64,000 bases of DNA, from the NCBI GenBank assembly GCA_000507305.1, contig DF239893.1, positions 62,001 to 126,000 of the forward strand, written 5' to 3'. The DNA is from Breviolum minutum Mf 1.05b.01 (taxonomy: Eukaryota; Sar; Dinophyceae; Suessiales; Symbiodiniaceae). The notes under the pieces were generated by a model. It saw nothing but the letters and a program-made list of their open reading frames with translations. It was not told the origin of the DNA and searched no databases. This document shows, piece after piece, positions 46,107 to 57,700 of this stretch (position 1 is the first letter of the stretch; every line of letters starts with the position of its first letter). The position numbers and the translations under genes are program-made.

Positions 46107-46241
46107 ATGAGCGTGGATGCCGCCGAATTTTGTGCCTTGCTGCTGCCCAAGTCACATGTGTTAGCTGCACTAGAGGCACAAGCGGGGTGGGTGAGGAGGT
46201 TTGCGCGAGGCATCTGGAGTGCAGCCCAGAGCCTGCTGTGA
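46107..46241 (+). CDS. Candidate terminal exon or small ORF, 44 codons
   Basis: From ATG 46107 the frame reads MSVDAAEFCALLLPKSHVLA and continues to WVRRFARGIWSAAQSLL before TGA. The frame is open upstream to 46032, so it may be the 3' part of an exon (possible acceptor at 46086). It looks like an amphipathic helical protein end. Unknown family. Confidence 0.35.
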   Translation: MSVDAAEFCALLLPKSHVLAALEAQAGWVRRFARGIWSAAQSLL

Positions 46242-46376
46242 TTGGAATGTACAGCATTTGGGTGAATGAGAATGACATTGAATAAGTGACCATGCCAAGT
46301 CTGTACCATGTCCCATGTACCCGTGCAATCTCTTGCATATTTTGCATCTCGAAAGTTGGGCAAAACGAGGCCCTGA

Positions 46377-46592
46377 ATGGCTGCGATCCATGTTGGGGTA
46401 ACTTGCTGGCCAAGACGGCAGCCAAACGAGGTTCGGGATGTCATCCATTTTGATGTTTGTGGTGGACAGTCAATTTTCCAGACTTTGAAAGTTATTCAAG
46501 CTGGCTTTGATATGGCGAAATTGAGAGAGAGAAAGCGTTTGAGCCTTATTCTAGCGGCAGCTCGACGACGACTAAGTAACTTCCTTTGTTGA
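46377..46592 (+). CDS. Candidate terminal exon with basic C-terminus
   Basis: The frame includes NEVRDVIHFDVCGGQSIFQT and ends in an arginine-rich stretch (RERKRLSLILAAARRRLSN). A possible donor-acceptor pair is not evident, so this is a frame-based guess. Confidence 0.25.
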   Translation: MAAIHVGVTCWPRRQPNEVRDVIHFDVCGGQSIFQTLKVIQAGFDMAKLRERKRLSLILAAARRRLSNFLC

Positions 46593-47611
46593 TGATGAGC
46601 TCTGAAATTCAAATCCTCGGATGTTGGTCAGAATTTCAATGAATTTCATGTTCATGGGTATATGTGTATGGTTATATTCAATATATTCTATCTCTTGTCA
46701 TTTCCAAGCCTTTGCAATGGCCAGATCTTGTACTAGTGACATGTAATGACCACAGAATGACCACTTCTCGTCGACAACCAGACAGGGCAAGCCTGCGACA
46801 AGGGCGTGCCAGGCTCAGACCAAGCCATAGGAACTGAGCACAGCAAGAGCAAAATGGTGATTGACACGTGTTCTCCCGTGTTTTTGTTTCAGTTGAAACG
46901 GGAAGACACCGACACCAGTGAACCAGGTTTTCATGTCAAATGGACACCAAAGAAAAAAACGTTGCAGTGATCAAGAGATCGCTTAGTTTTAGCACCTTGA
47001 GGTCTACCAAGTGGACTATCGAGATTCCTCCGAAGGAGCCTTGAGGGCCATTGAGTTACCTCCGCCTTTGGACAGGAAAATGAGCCTTGCTGAAGCAGTT
47101 GGGTGGTCTGTCAGGTCCATGAGTTGGGTACCCCAAGATCTCAGTTCTTCGAGGGACAGATAGCCTCTTTCAACCCATTGCACAGCTCAGGAAACGCTTG
47201 CTGGAATCTCTGGAAGGACTGAAAAACGCAGAGGAAGTGGATGACTGTTGCAACATGTTGCAACATTTTGTTTGCAGAATCCCATTGCCTGGTTGGTTTG
47301 GAGCTTGGTCCAATTTTCATAGTCCCAAAACAGGCATGGAATCCTACATGTGGAAATTATAATTTGTTCCGCTCCGACAGCGGCAGTGGTGTATGCCCTA
47401 GAATGCCTCAAGTGCTACTTTGCCACCAGGTACATAAATATACTGTATACTGTATTGTATATTGAATTTCTCAGTGCAAAATTCTGTCAATTAATTTCGT
47501 AATAAAGAGACACGGATTGAGGGCGCTGGAAAAATCCGCAGTTAATGTAATTATTATTTAAAGATATCATAAATGATATTGACACCACCTATGTTACCTT
47601 TGGATTTCCAG

Positions 47612-48369
47612 GAGGTGCCAAAGATGAACCTTTGAGATGGCTGCTGGAGGTAGCACGTTTGGAGCCCTCTTTCAAGCCACCAGCCCCTTGGCTGCCCAGT
47701 GCCAGTCCCTGTTTCATCGTAATCAAAGACCTTTGATAACTTTTGCAGCTGTTTAGGCATGACCAATTTGGGAGCTTCAAGTAGGCCAGCGGGCCAATGC
47801 TGGCTTCGCTTTTGGAGTTTCCACCAAGGAATACCAGTCTTGCAATCCGAAGTCAACAGTGACATGTTGTAGATTCACTCGCCTGGGTAACCAATCGAGT
47901 ACCAATCATTTGTTCACTAGTGGGTCTTCCACTTCTGGTGGTTCAAGCCTTTTCGACTCTTGTTCCAACTCGCACATCTGCAGCCACATGCAGCCACAAG
48001 GATCCCGAATCTCTTCATCCATGTCCTTCAGCCGTGTCAAAGAACTCCACTCCGCCTACGCTCCTCAGAAGAAATTAAGGGGGGTGACTGGCCATATGTG
48101 GACATGAGATGGGCTGTTGACCCGAGTTGGTTCTTTGTTTCTGCAAGTTCCCCGTCCAAAAACATGGATCCTGCGAGGCTGCTTTCACCGTTATAGAACA
48201 ACTACTGATTCTATACAATCAGTGGTCTTCCAACCACCGTCAACATGCTAGTTTTTGGGAGGTTGTTCATTCGTTCTTTGGCACATATAGACAGGACATG
48301 TGGGCCACTAATACAAACATCGCCTTGAACTCACCCACTGTGCCACCATTGGAATGCGTGTTGCGAGAG
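47612..48369 (+). CDS. Hypothetical exons upstream of the RING gene
   Basis: Exon from 47612 (acceptor TTCCAG|G) reads GGAKDEPLRWLLE to a donor GTAGCA, or on to a stop at 47734. A Ser-rich stretch at about 47930-48072 reads SSMSFSRVKELHSAYAPQK. Exon 48178-48369 (acceptor TGCGAG|G, GC donor) reads AAFTVIEQLLILYNQWSSN and HASFWEVVHSFFGTYRQDMW. These may be the N-terminal part of the RING protein that follows, but joining phases were not proven. A 103-codon - frame at 47554-47865 is the shadow of the first exon. Confidence 0.35.
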
Positions 48370-48692
48370 GCACGGGCAAGATGAGACGAACTTTCTCTCA
48401 GATCCCGTGAAAGTGCTCGCTGCATTGCCCGAAGCGGAACCTGATGGGTCAGGAGTTACAGTGCTTTGGCATTGAGAAGATGGGATGAGTCAAACAGGAG
48501 CAATACATGGTGAGGTGGGTTAGGAGTATCAACAACTGCGAATTCACAATAGCAAGTGGTATTTGTTTTCTTGCTTTTGTGACCTGTAGAGGCCCTAATT
48601 CACAGAGGTTTTACTTCTTTGTCTACACATTTTAGTGGTGTTGCATATGTGTTGCATTTCATATCATCAGTCTTCGATCTTGTCTTTCTACA

Positions 48693-49260
48693 GACTGCAA
48701 AGAGGTTTTGCAGATTGGATCTTGATGATGAAACCTGTGTCATGTTGTACTGTCAACACCATGCCGACATCAAAATCTTCAAAACCATGGCTGCTCTGTG
48801 AGAGAAGAACACCATCGCGTCCTCTCAGGCACATGCAGAGGTGCCAACGGCAAAGCGGTGGCAGCGAAGAGAGGTCAAGTCGGTCAGCCCCGTGGCGCCT
48901 GTGGCACCAGTGCCTTCCGTCAAACACTCGTCCATGGATGGATATCAGCCCTCGAGCATGGAGCCAGCAGATCCAGATCGAGGATCAGATCCATTGCCAC
49001 AGAAAGCTCCAAAGCATAAACCTTCAGACAAATGTCCGATTTGTTTGGAGGGATTTTCTGCTCCTGGTGACATGCCTCGAACTTGCCGCAAGTGCAACAA
49101 CAATTTTCATCAGGCCTGCTTGTCAGAGTGGGCCAAGAAAGAGCAGCAAATTAAATGGGAGCAGAAACCTTGGATGTTACCCTCGCAATTCGAATCTGGC
49201 ACCTGTCCCTGCTGCCGTTCCGCCAAAGGACATGACAGGTCCCGACGATGGAAGAAATAG
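48693..49260 (+). CDS. C-terminal exon(s) of a RING finger protein (probable E3 ubiquitin ligase)
   Basis: From about 48829 the frame encodes a Ser/Pro-rich linker and then a zinc-binding module at 49033-49230. It reads CPIC, eleven residues, C, two residues, C, four residues, FH, two residues, C, then LSEW, a spacer, and CPCC. The stop is TAG at 49258. RING fingers bind E2 enzymes and act in ubiquitin transfer. The middle C-x2-C-x4-H-x2-C with CL.eW resembles the atypical RINGs of the Listerin or MARCH kind more than classic RING-H2, and the spacer before the last pair is longer than usual. An upstream exon 48693-48797 (acceptor TCTACAG, donor GTGAGA) reads DDETCVMLYCQHHADIKIF. It is in the same frame but separated by one TGA at 48799. 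A 248-codon overlapping frame is a shadow. Confidence 0.65.
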
Positions 49261-49524
49261 GCAAAGCAGGGCCCTGAATCTCTTGCAAGTTACTGCCCTT
49301 ACCGGCATGGCATTGGCAAGTGCTAAACAAACACTGAACAGGAAGCCAAGAGTTAATAATCTCCTAAGTAAAATTAAATAAAATCATGCAGAATCTGCAA
49401 TACAAATGAGCCGCGATCCTACATAGTCTAGTCACACTTGAAACTCTTGGCTCCTAATCAAATCAGGAAATCCTGGGACATGCCTGAGCCAAGGGCGCGT
49501 GTCGCGATCTGTGGAGAAAAACAG

Positions 49525-49834
49525 GGATTTGGAATCAGTCAAAGTGATGGGGAGATTGGCCGAGTCTACAGACTGTTCCATAAGGATTGTCCAGAGACTT
49601 ATCTCGGGTAAGGAAAAGAAAGGAAAGGGTAGAGATGGTTGGAGAAGATGGTCCGCAAAAAGACCAGCAGCCCGATTGCCAAAAAGCATCAAAAAGCTAG
49701 ATGGGCCTGGATGGGTAAAGCATATATCAGGTGACGTCAATCATTACATTCGCGGTGTGCCCCGTCCCGAGCAGCAGAAGGTTGAAGGTGATGAATCAAA
49801 CATGATCAAACATGTGTACAGTACAGTAACTTAG
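49525..49834 (+). CDS. Candidate terminal exon, basic protein
   Basis: After the acceptor AAACAG|G the frame reads DLESVKVMGRLAESTDCSIR, then a Lys/Arg-rich stretch with GWRRWSAKRPAARLPK and ends GVPRPEQQKVEGDESNM before a stop. The basic central part suggests nucleic-acid or ribosome contact, but nothing identifies a family. Confidence 0.38.
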
Positions 49835-50005
49835 TAGACATGCCAAATCCATGCATGCTACTTGGTGCTACTTGTGAAAAGAAAGGGTATGAGTCACAAC
49901 GAGTTCTATCCCTGCGCAGATTGGATCCAAGCTGAGACGTGGAAACCTGACACAGGAGGTTGCTGGTGGGAGAGGGCGGGCCGGTTGCGATCCATTTAAA
50001 CAGCA

Positions 50006-50042
50006 TATATATATATATATATGCATATATATATATATATAT
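50006..50042. repeat. TA dinucleotide tract
   Basis: Two runs of TATATA interrupted by GCA, within an AT-rich gap. Confidence 0.9.
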
Positions 50043-50698
50043 GATGGATCATGGTGTGAAGAGTATTGATTGTTACTTGGTAATCTTGGTAGATGAGTTT
50101 CCTTTCAGAACTTCAGAACGCTTGCTGAAGCTGGCCATGCTCGGTATTGAATATCCTTGAATGTCTTGATAGGTGGACATGCAGTGTGGGACCCTTAGGG
50201 TGTGCCCGTCCAATGGTGTATCCTTTCAGTGGTGTTGAGTTTGACAATTTGCGGTCCGCCTTCCCTGCGACACTTTTCTCAAGGATGGAAAGGCGCGTCC
50301 TAGAGCGATCAACATCTCAATGCAGCAGGATAACATAGCATGTTCTTGAATCTCGTTGTGGGCAAAGGGTAGAAACCCAAACCAGACCAAATGAACAGTG
50401 CCAAGAGACCACAGGCTCATGGAGGCTGTCAGAGCCGCCAACTTGGTAGGGCTCGCAACAAGTTGCATGTGGCTCCAACTTTAAGTCCTTTTGAACGGCC
50501 TTGCTGCCCCTTGCAGCCACCAATCAAGCTTGGTGGCCCTTGAAAACAGGCAAGGGAGAGTTCGGCGTTTGGACGACCTCAAGTCATGGAGTTCCAGAGT
50601 TCGGTATCCTTCTCTAACCTTACGGTAAAAATGCCGCTATTATGATGGGGTTGCTTAGGGGTCGCTTTCTTCATTTTCTTTTTTGTTTTGATTTCACA

Positions 50699-50790
50699 GT
50701 TCAGAGGATTGCTTGAGAGGTCGATATCTATACTGCATGGAGAAGCAGAAGTGTTGGAGCCAATTCTCACACAACAGCAATTTTCATGAA
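50699..50790 (+). CDS. Candidate exon, unknown protein
   Basis: After the acceptor TTCACAG the frame reads FRGLLERSISILHGEAEVLE followed by PILTQQQFS, a clean amphipathic helix pattern, then a stop. The donor is uncertain. It is the only protein-like frame in this stretch; the 121-codon - frame at 50579-50944 is less plausible. Confidence 0.35.
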
Positions 50791-51399
50791 AGGTGCGAAG
50801 GCCGCCTACTCCACATCGAGTTGACTTGGGTGAGCATGGCCTTACCCTGGTGTGGCTGTGCATAGGGCATAGGGAAGTTTCGGATAAGTTCTGGAGACAG
50901 AATGCACTATTGGGGACCTGAACCATTGAAATTCTCGGCCTCATGATGCCATACCTTCATAGTGTGCTGTGCGCTTGTTCATGCCTTGTTCATGCCGTTC
51001 CTGGGAGAGATCTCCAGATTCTGGTCCCAAGACCCAGCATGCTTTCCTGAAGATCGTTCTCAATCAGTTGGGCCGGCACCCCCATCTTATGTCATTGTCT
51101 TAATAATCTGTCCGTGTTTTTTTTTTTGCTGCCATGATTTTACACCGCAAGTCCTGGCTCCAGTTAGTCGAATTCACTTGTGACTGCCTGTGCCCTGCTC
51201 CAAGAGCCATGGCACGGCGGCCAGATGATACACGAGGTGCGACAGGGTACTAGTGATGCAACATGGCATGAAGATACCTATCTAGTGTCCCGCTGTCTGT
51301 GGAGATCAATCAAAACATGACATGACCCTTAAAACATATCTTCAAACAGGGTAAGAGCGTGTGTGCAGGAACCATGCTGTAATTGCCGGGCCTGCACAG

Positions 51400-51490
51400 T
51401 TGGATCTGCCAGGATCCCTGATCTTTCAAGAAGGGAAGTGCATTGAGGGAGACTACTATATTGTTTGGCCCTCAGCTTTGGAAGGAACGT
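51400..51490 (+). CDS. Candidate exon, unknown protein
   Basis: After TGCACAG the frame reads LDLPGSLIFQEGKCIEGDYY followed by IVWPSALEG, with a possible donor GTGTCA. Good composition but only one clear splice site. Confidence 0.33.
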
Positions 51491-52429
51491 GTCATGTCTC
51501 GCTTCTACATGTTCTGACATTTTCTATCACATTTCTTGCGTTTTGTTTTAGTAACATCCCTCCGCCATCTAGTCATTTGGCACTTGTGTGCCCGGCGCAC
51601 TGCTATGCTTGCCAGTCTTATGGGTAACATGGTAGCATGTGGTCCCCTTGCAGTTGACATGGTTTTACATGCCCAGCAGATTTTTTAGGAGTAAGTGGAC
51701 TACAAACATCTCACAGATCAAACAGCCTTTGCAATCTAGTCATGAGGACAATCACCTCTCCACTTAACGAAGTCGAATTGAAATTTACTCGAATGCATAG
51801 TAATCGTGATCATTGTAGGACCCTCTGGTTTTGAAAGATGCATCATTTAGATTCAAAGCTATCACCTCAAGCCTCCGGGCTCTTGACATCTGACTCCATG
51901 ACCCTCGATATGTAACCATAGTGTAGCCCCTGTGCGCCATGTGGAAATTTAGCCAGTTGGACCTCAGTAGCAAGACCTCGCGGCCATGATGTGTCCAGGT
52001 GGCGGTCTATGACGATCCAGCTACTTGTACCATCTCGCAGCTCGGTAGATGGGTAGTGGCAGGGCCCATGCAACAAGCCAATTTCTGCAAGATGATGTGT
52101 CCAAACCACTAAACCAATATTGATTTATAGAATCTTATTTATATCCTGTAATCCTGTTTATAAAGTCAATCTAAACATGCTCGTGACTCATTTCGATCAC
52201 ATGCACAGAGTACATGTCATGGCTTCCTCCTGGCCACTCTTTGTCCATTCTGACATGCTTCTTTCGCAACGGGGTCCTTGGAGTCAGCCGTTGTTGGCCA
52301 CCACGGGTGACAGGACACATTCTGAGTGGAAATAGCAGGGAATGGTCAAATCCTGTCCATCCCATTGAAGATCCATGTTTCGAAGAATCTTCCTGGATGT
52401 TTGCTGCTTGCTGTTTCTTGAGGTTCTCA

Positions 52430-54114
52430 GCCTACGAGCTGGAGAATGATTGCACTTATACCTATCCACTGACCTACAGAACCATGGTTGCAGTTGGGGA
52501 GAGGCAGATCTGGCCTCTTCACACAATAAAAAGGTTGCTCACCAATAGATGACACTCACATGAAGTTGTGATGTTCTTCCAGATAAGAAAAACCGAAGCC
52601 CAGCTCAAGCCCAACTTGGCCATCTGGCAAACATGTTTTGACTGGTTCGAAGCTTTGATTATTTCCACGAATGCGGGCAACAAAAAAAAATTGGCCCAGC
52701 TGGGGATGTCATCAGTTGGGTTTGTCCTCCGAGGTCAATTTGATGCACTCTTCCAGTATGACTCGGAGTTAATGAATCCGTCCAACCAGGATGGCCGTGA
52801 CTTGGAAAGTAGAGCTAATGCAGGTTGCACATCCCAGTTCTTTAAACTAGGAAACGAATGGATTAAACTGATTCAACGCTACTGAAACATGACCTTGATA
52901 CAAGACATAAAAAAGAAACGCTGGAAACTCATTTGATTTGCTGTTTATCATTTTACAATACTTCAAGCCAAAATAGGATTCAGCTAGTTGAGAGATCATA
53001 GAACGACATTGGAGCAGATCTTGAAGTGCTAGCCCACGTGCCAAAAGTATAGCAGGGGATGCTGAACTCAGTTGAACTGGTGAAACGCTGGGATGGGATT
53101 TTGTGTAAGAGTTCATTGGCTGTACACACCCACACACACGATATACCATACAATGCTGTCCACTATACATATTAATCATTATTAATCATACTATGCAAGA
53201 GAAACAGTTTCACATCGCGTACGGTTGGTTGTTGGATAGCCACTTTGCTAGAGCCACCGAACCACCTAACGATGTATTTGTACATGAATTGTAGTCGGCC
53301 CTATGTAGTCTATGTACATATTGAATTCTATTAAATTGTGAACCTAAAGAGATTGACAGAGATGGTCTGCACCCAGCAACATTCAGTGCTATGAAAGGCT
53401 AAATATGGCCCGCTGAAGTCAATAGAATCGCAATCCCCCTGCTCTACCTGTAGGATATGTTAGGATCATGCAATGCCTCATGCTTTTGGCGTGTTATCGC
53501 TTTTCTTTCCAAGTCATTCCGCCCAAGACCTTCATATTTGAATGCGTGTCATCCAAGGTTTCCACTGGGTCATCGAACGTCTGGACTTTGTCCAGGATAA
53601 GCGGGGGCAGAAAGTTCTCTGCTTGGGCGAGGAGGCACCCCAGTGTGCAAACACTGAAGCAAAAGAACAATGTGGCAGTTGCACCATAAGAATGTCGAAA
53701 CTGGAGGTTCAAAAGAAACAGCCCTGCAGTGCATTCAATGCATGAATTTGTTTTCTAGGGGTACCACGGTCTTGCAAGGATCACTGTTGTTTGACTGGTT
53801 TCTTGGGGACATGGTGCGACAAGGGCGGTTTATGAGGCGTGCAGGTGTTTGTGAGCATGTGGGGCACTTTTTGGGGTTCTGTTTGATTTTGAAAGGTTCA
53901 AACGACCCTCGCCCCCTTTAATCATATCTTGACTTGCATGTAAAACCCTTTAAATATGTCTTCTAGTTTGCTTATGTTTGCTTAAATAATTAGTTCCAGG
54001 TGGTTTAGGTGGTTTTGCATGTAAATCTTCATGCCGTTTGCTTGGCTTGTGCAGGCAACAGCGGAAGTGGACGATGAAGGGGATCTGGTGCAAGAGAAGC
54101 CGCACCCTAGCTGA
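52430..54114 (+). CDS. Hypothetical gene, 3' end, four exons in phase
   Basis: Exon about 52430-52533 reads YELENDCTYTYPLTYRTMVA to a donor GTTGCT. Exon 52588-52823 reads KTEAQLKPNLAIWQTCFDWF and continues to DGRDLESRANA at a donor GTTGCA. Exon 53558-53706 (acceptor ATCCAAG|G) reads FHWVIERLDFVQDKRGQKVL plus a cysteine-rich segment. Exon 54055-54114 (acceptor GTGCAG|G) reads ATAEVDDEGDLVQEKPHPS and stops at TGA. Junction phases are 2, 1 and 0, and each is matched. The first intron would be only 54 bp, so that join is the weakest. The protein ends in an acidic tail. No known domain was recognised. Confidence 0.5.
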
Positions 54115-54740
54115 AAAGGTGGAGAGATATCTCGCACTATTTGCTTGTTGTAAGAAATGGATATTTTTTGAGGCCCCCAGCCCAGGATGTCCTTCGTTGG
54201 GCAATATAAAAACTCCTTTTTGAATATATAGAGTAATTATTTAGAATCAGGTCTTTTGTACCTCCCTTACATTGTTTAGGGTAGTCGAACTTGGGAGATC
54301 TGGATAAAGATTGTGTCTTCTTAAAAGTCCCAACGTTTGGGATTTGTTTTTCCAGCGGCAAGGTAAGGTGATTGGTTGGGTTGGTTGCTTCCTACTTGTA
54401 GCTTTCTAGAGGTTGCCGTTCAGCACTCAGCACCAGCAAGCTCTAGCTTCTCGGGCCTAGGAAAGCAACATCTGCTGTGCCGGCCAACGTTGGAGGTGCG
54501 GTGCAGTATTGGTTCAGTCGTGGCAATGGGCCATGGGCATTGTGTTTTCAGGTTTTGGTATGATTTGGTTTCAGAGAATGACAAGCTAGCGTTCCTCTTT
54601 GCGTCTGAAGTAGTATTCATTGTTGATGACAATGATTCATGATTCATAGGATGTTGATACTTGTATATATCACGTGTTCACATTCAAATGTAAGATTTAA
54701 ATGCAGTTGCCCCATCTTAGTTCCCGGGTAACTGCTTGCG

Positions 54741-57700
54741 ATGTCAGGTAAAATCGACGGTGCGACCCGCGCAAAACTCCTCAAAGAGTTGGACACCCAC
54801 GACGATGCCAAGTTGCACGCCGCACTGGAATCTCGGCACTCAGACCTGTGCATCCAAAGTAATTACCCACCTCTCTAGATTTGCTAGATGTTGGTGCGCA
54901 TTTGGCCTTCAAAGCACCCAAGTGGTGTTCAGTTTTGTAATTGAAGGATTGCTTCACAAGCATGATATCTCAGGCTGCTTACCCTCATTCTTTGTTGCCT
55001 CCCAAGCCCGTCCACGTCCCATGGAGACTTGTGGAGTGGCCAAGGTCAAAAGTGAAGGTGCGAGGAAGCGTTTCATCGCAGAGCTCCATGCCAAGCGAAA
55101 CTTGGAACAGCTCAAGGCCAGAGGAGAGCATTGAATCAAGAAGGTACACATTTGGTAAAATTGGTAAGGCCAACATCGTGACCCGAAGAGTGGCGATTGC
55201 TGCTGCCAACATAATACGTAAATCAGGTTGGGAACATTTGATTCCACAGCAAGCTGATACGCAGAAGGTTAAGAAGAAGGGGCACCGTGACCGGTCACTG
55301 GCATCTTGTATTATACTGATACGGAATCGGAATACTTTGCATATTCAAACGATGGATCATGCATGTAGAAACCATTCATAATACCAGTAGGAACCTTTTG
55401 TCCTTTCACGTGTCAAGTATACCGTGCTACAGTCACAGATGACGCAGGCCTCCCAGAGACTTCAGAAAGCCGATGAGGATCGCGAAGCACGTCTCGCCAA
55501 GCCCCTCGCCATTGAGAAGTGGTACAGTGAATTAATCCCCCGGCGTTCCTGTGTCAGTCTGACAACGGGATATGGCTGCAAGTTACTGCAAGTAAGCAAA
55601 ACAAGCATGATTGCTTTTCCTCAGAATCTTCACGTAGGGTCAGTGGTCGGGGCAGATTTCTCGATGTTGTCGTTCTCTAAGGTTGGAGCTGATCAAGAAG
55701 CAGCAGCATGCCCGTGCTGAAGCACATAAAGCCTCCGAAGAAGCGAAGAAAAGCACAATGGCACAACTTGAGGCCAGCAAGCTGCAGATATGGAAGATTG
55801 CGGCAGTGCGAAGTGTCTTCGAACAAACCCCTCATGTTGCATGTTTTTTGCCATGTTTTGCACATATGTTTTTCTTTCGCAGCACATCATTTCCTTCCAT
55901 TTGCATTCCTCTCCATGGCTTGTCACAGCAGATAGCTTTCCACCATGCCGAGCTTTGGACAGAAGCACGCAGCTGATCATCAGGTGCTTATGAAGCAAAA
56001 GGAGGCCCAGGCCATTCGACGTTTGATCCAAGAGAAGGATGCACAAGATCGTGGCATGGGTCGTGAGCAGCTCGGCCAGAGTGGTTCTTTGCCTCCGAGT
56101 CAATTCCAAAAAGCAGCTACGAGACCCCTTCAACTCTATCACTGCAAGCATGTTGGAACCGAGACTGAAGACACAATTTAAAGACAAATGAATCGGGAAA
56201 GAAATGATGAGAACTGAAGATGAATGAAGATGAGTGAAAATTATGTAGTGAAGAGTGCAGATTTGAAGGCACTTGATTTTATGTTTCCTTGAGATTGATA
56301 TCAATCTGAAAGAAACCGCAGAAACCTTTTTTCATCTCTCGACAGGAAAGATGCTGCCCGGCAGCGGCGGAAGATGCAAGAACGTTCCGCTGCCGAAGTG
56401 AGAGCCATCGAAGAGGAACGAGCACAGCAGTCACTTGGTGGGATAGAAAACATAGAAAACAACCAGTTCAGAAATTCTCGTGACCAATGTATACCGCTTC
56501 TGTCCTAGGCTTTCATTATATCCAATATGTGTTTGGCTGTGTTCGCCAGCCGTGAAACTTGCAACGCTGACATGAATCAGCTATGGACTGTGGCAATCTA
56601 CAAGGCCCTATCTTAAAATATCAACAAAAAAAGCAATGCAAAGCAGTTTGGTGTTTGGAGTGCTGTTTATTTCTGTTTTTCTATGTACATGTTGCGCATC
56701 TCTGTGCACGTTGGTGCATGAATTTTTAGGGTCGGTTTGTTCGAACTTAAATACAACAGAGTGGAACTCTTGCACAAAATCGAGGCTAGCTCGGAAGCGA
56801 GATGAGCAGGTTGGGCATGCCATAGTGCTGTTGCGGCCTATATGTATCCCAACGCAACATGAGATGCAGAAATTGCGGGGTACAGTGCAAGAATTATATA
56901 AGTACTGCAACAAGGGCCCACCACCAACACCAACAACACCACCACCACCGCCACCAACACCAACACCAACAACACCGCCACCACCAGCAGCAGCAACAAC
57001 AACAACAACAAGAACAACACCAACAATCATCACCAGAAGGGGATCATGAGAGATCGAGCTGTGTCAAGTGCTAGGGGCATCACCACCCCACAAACGATTG
57101 TCAGTCCTCGTTCCATCCAGTTTGAGCTGTGTCTTGCAACTCTTCGTTACATCTGAATCATCTGAATCCAGATATGGAGACCGAGCCTTTCTGTAAGCTA
57201 CCTCTGAAGCCGATGGCAGGTAGAGAAGCGCCGCGCTTTATTCCTGAAGAAGAATCGTGGCATGGCTGCAAGGGCAGGCTTGCCGTGGACAGTTTACAGG
57301 TCCCTGCAGTCTGACAGAAAGTTGATCAGAATTGATTGATTTATTCATTGTTTGTTGGTTTTGAAACCTATGCCTATTATTATCTATAGTTCTTTAGTGG
57401 GCGAATCTACACGGGCCCTGTTTTGGGATTGAAGAGCGCAGGTACAAGGCATCAAGTTGACAAACTTTTGGATGTCCTTCCACACTTTGGAAAAGCTGTT
57501 GTCCCCTACACGGGATCAGTGGTTGACTTTGAGGCCAAATTGCTGAAGTGCTTCGCGAGGAGAAAATGAAGGAACGAGATTACCAGGTGCCACTGTGAGC
57601 TCTCACCAGCCACCACATGTAACACAGAGCATTTGCCTTGTTCCTGTAAGATCCAAACAGCATCAAGTAGAACAGATTGAAAAAGATTTGCAAGTATCCC

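Noticed and set aside
47554..47865. 103-codon - strand frame
   Set aside because: Antisense to a + exon (47612 onward) with an acceptor and a coherent frame.
48635..49381. 248-codon + frame, the longest in the window
   Set aside because: It overlaps the RING exon in another frame and translates to a Ser/Arg-rich shadow. The RING frame has the zinc ligands.
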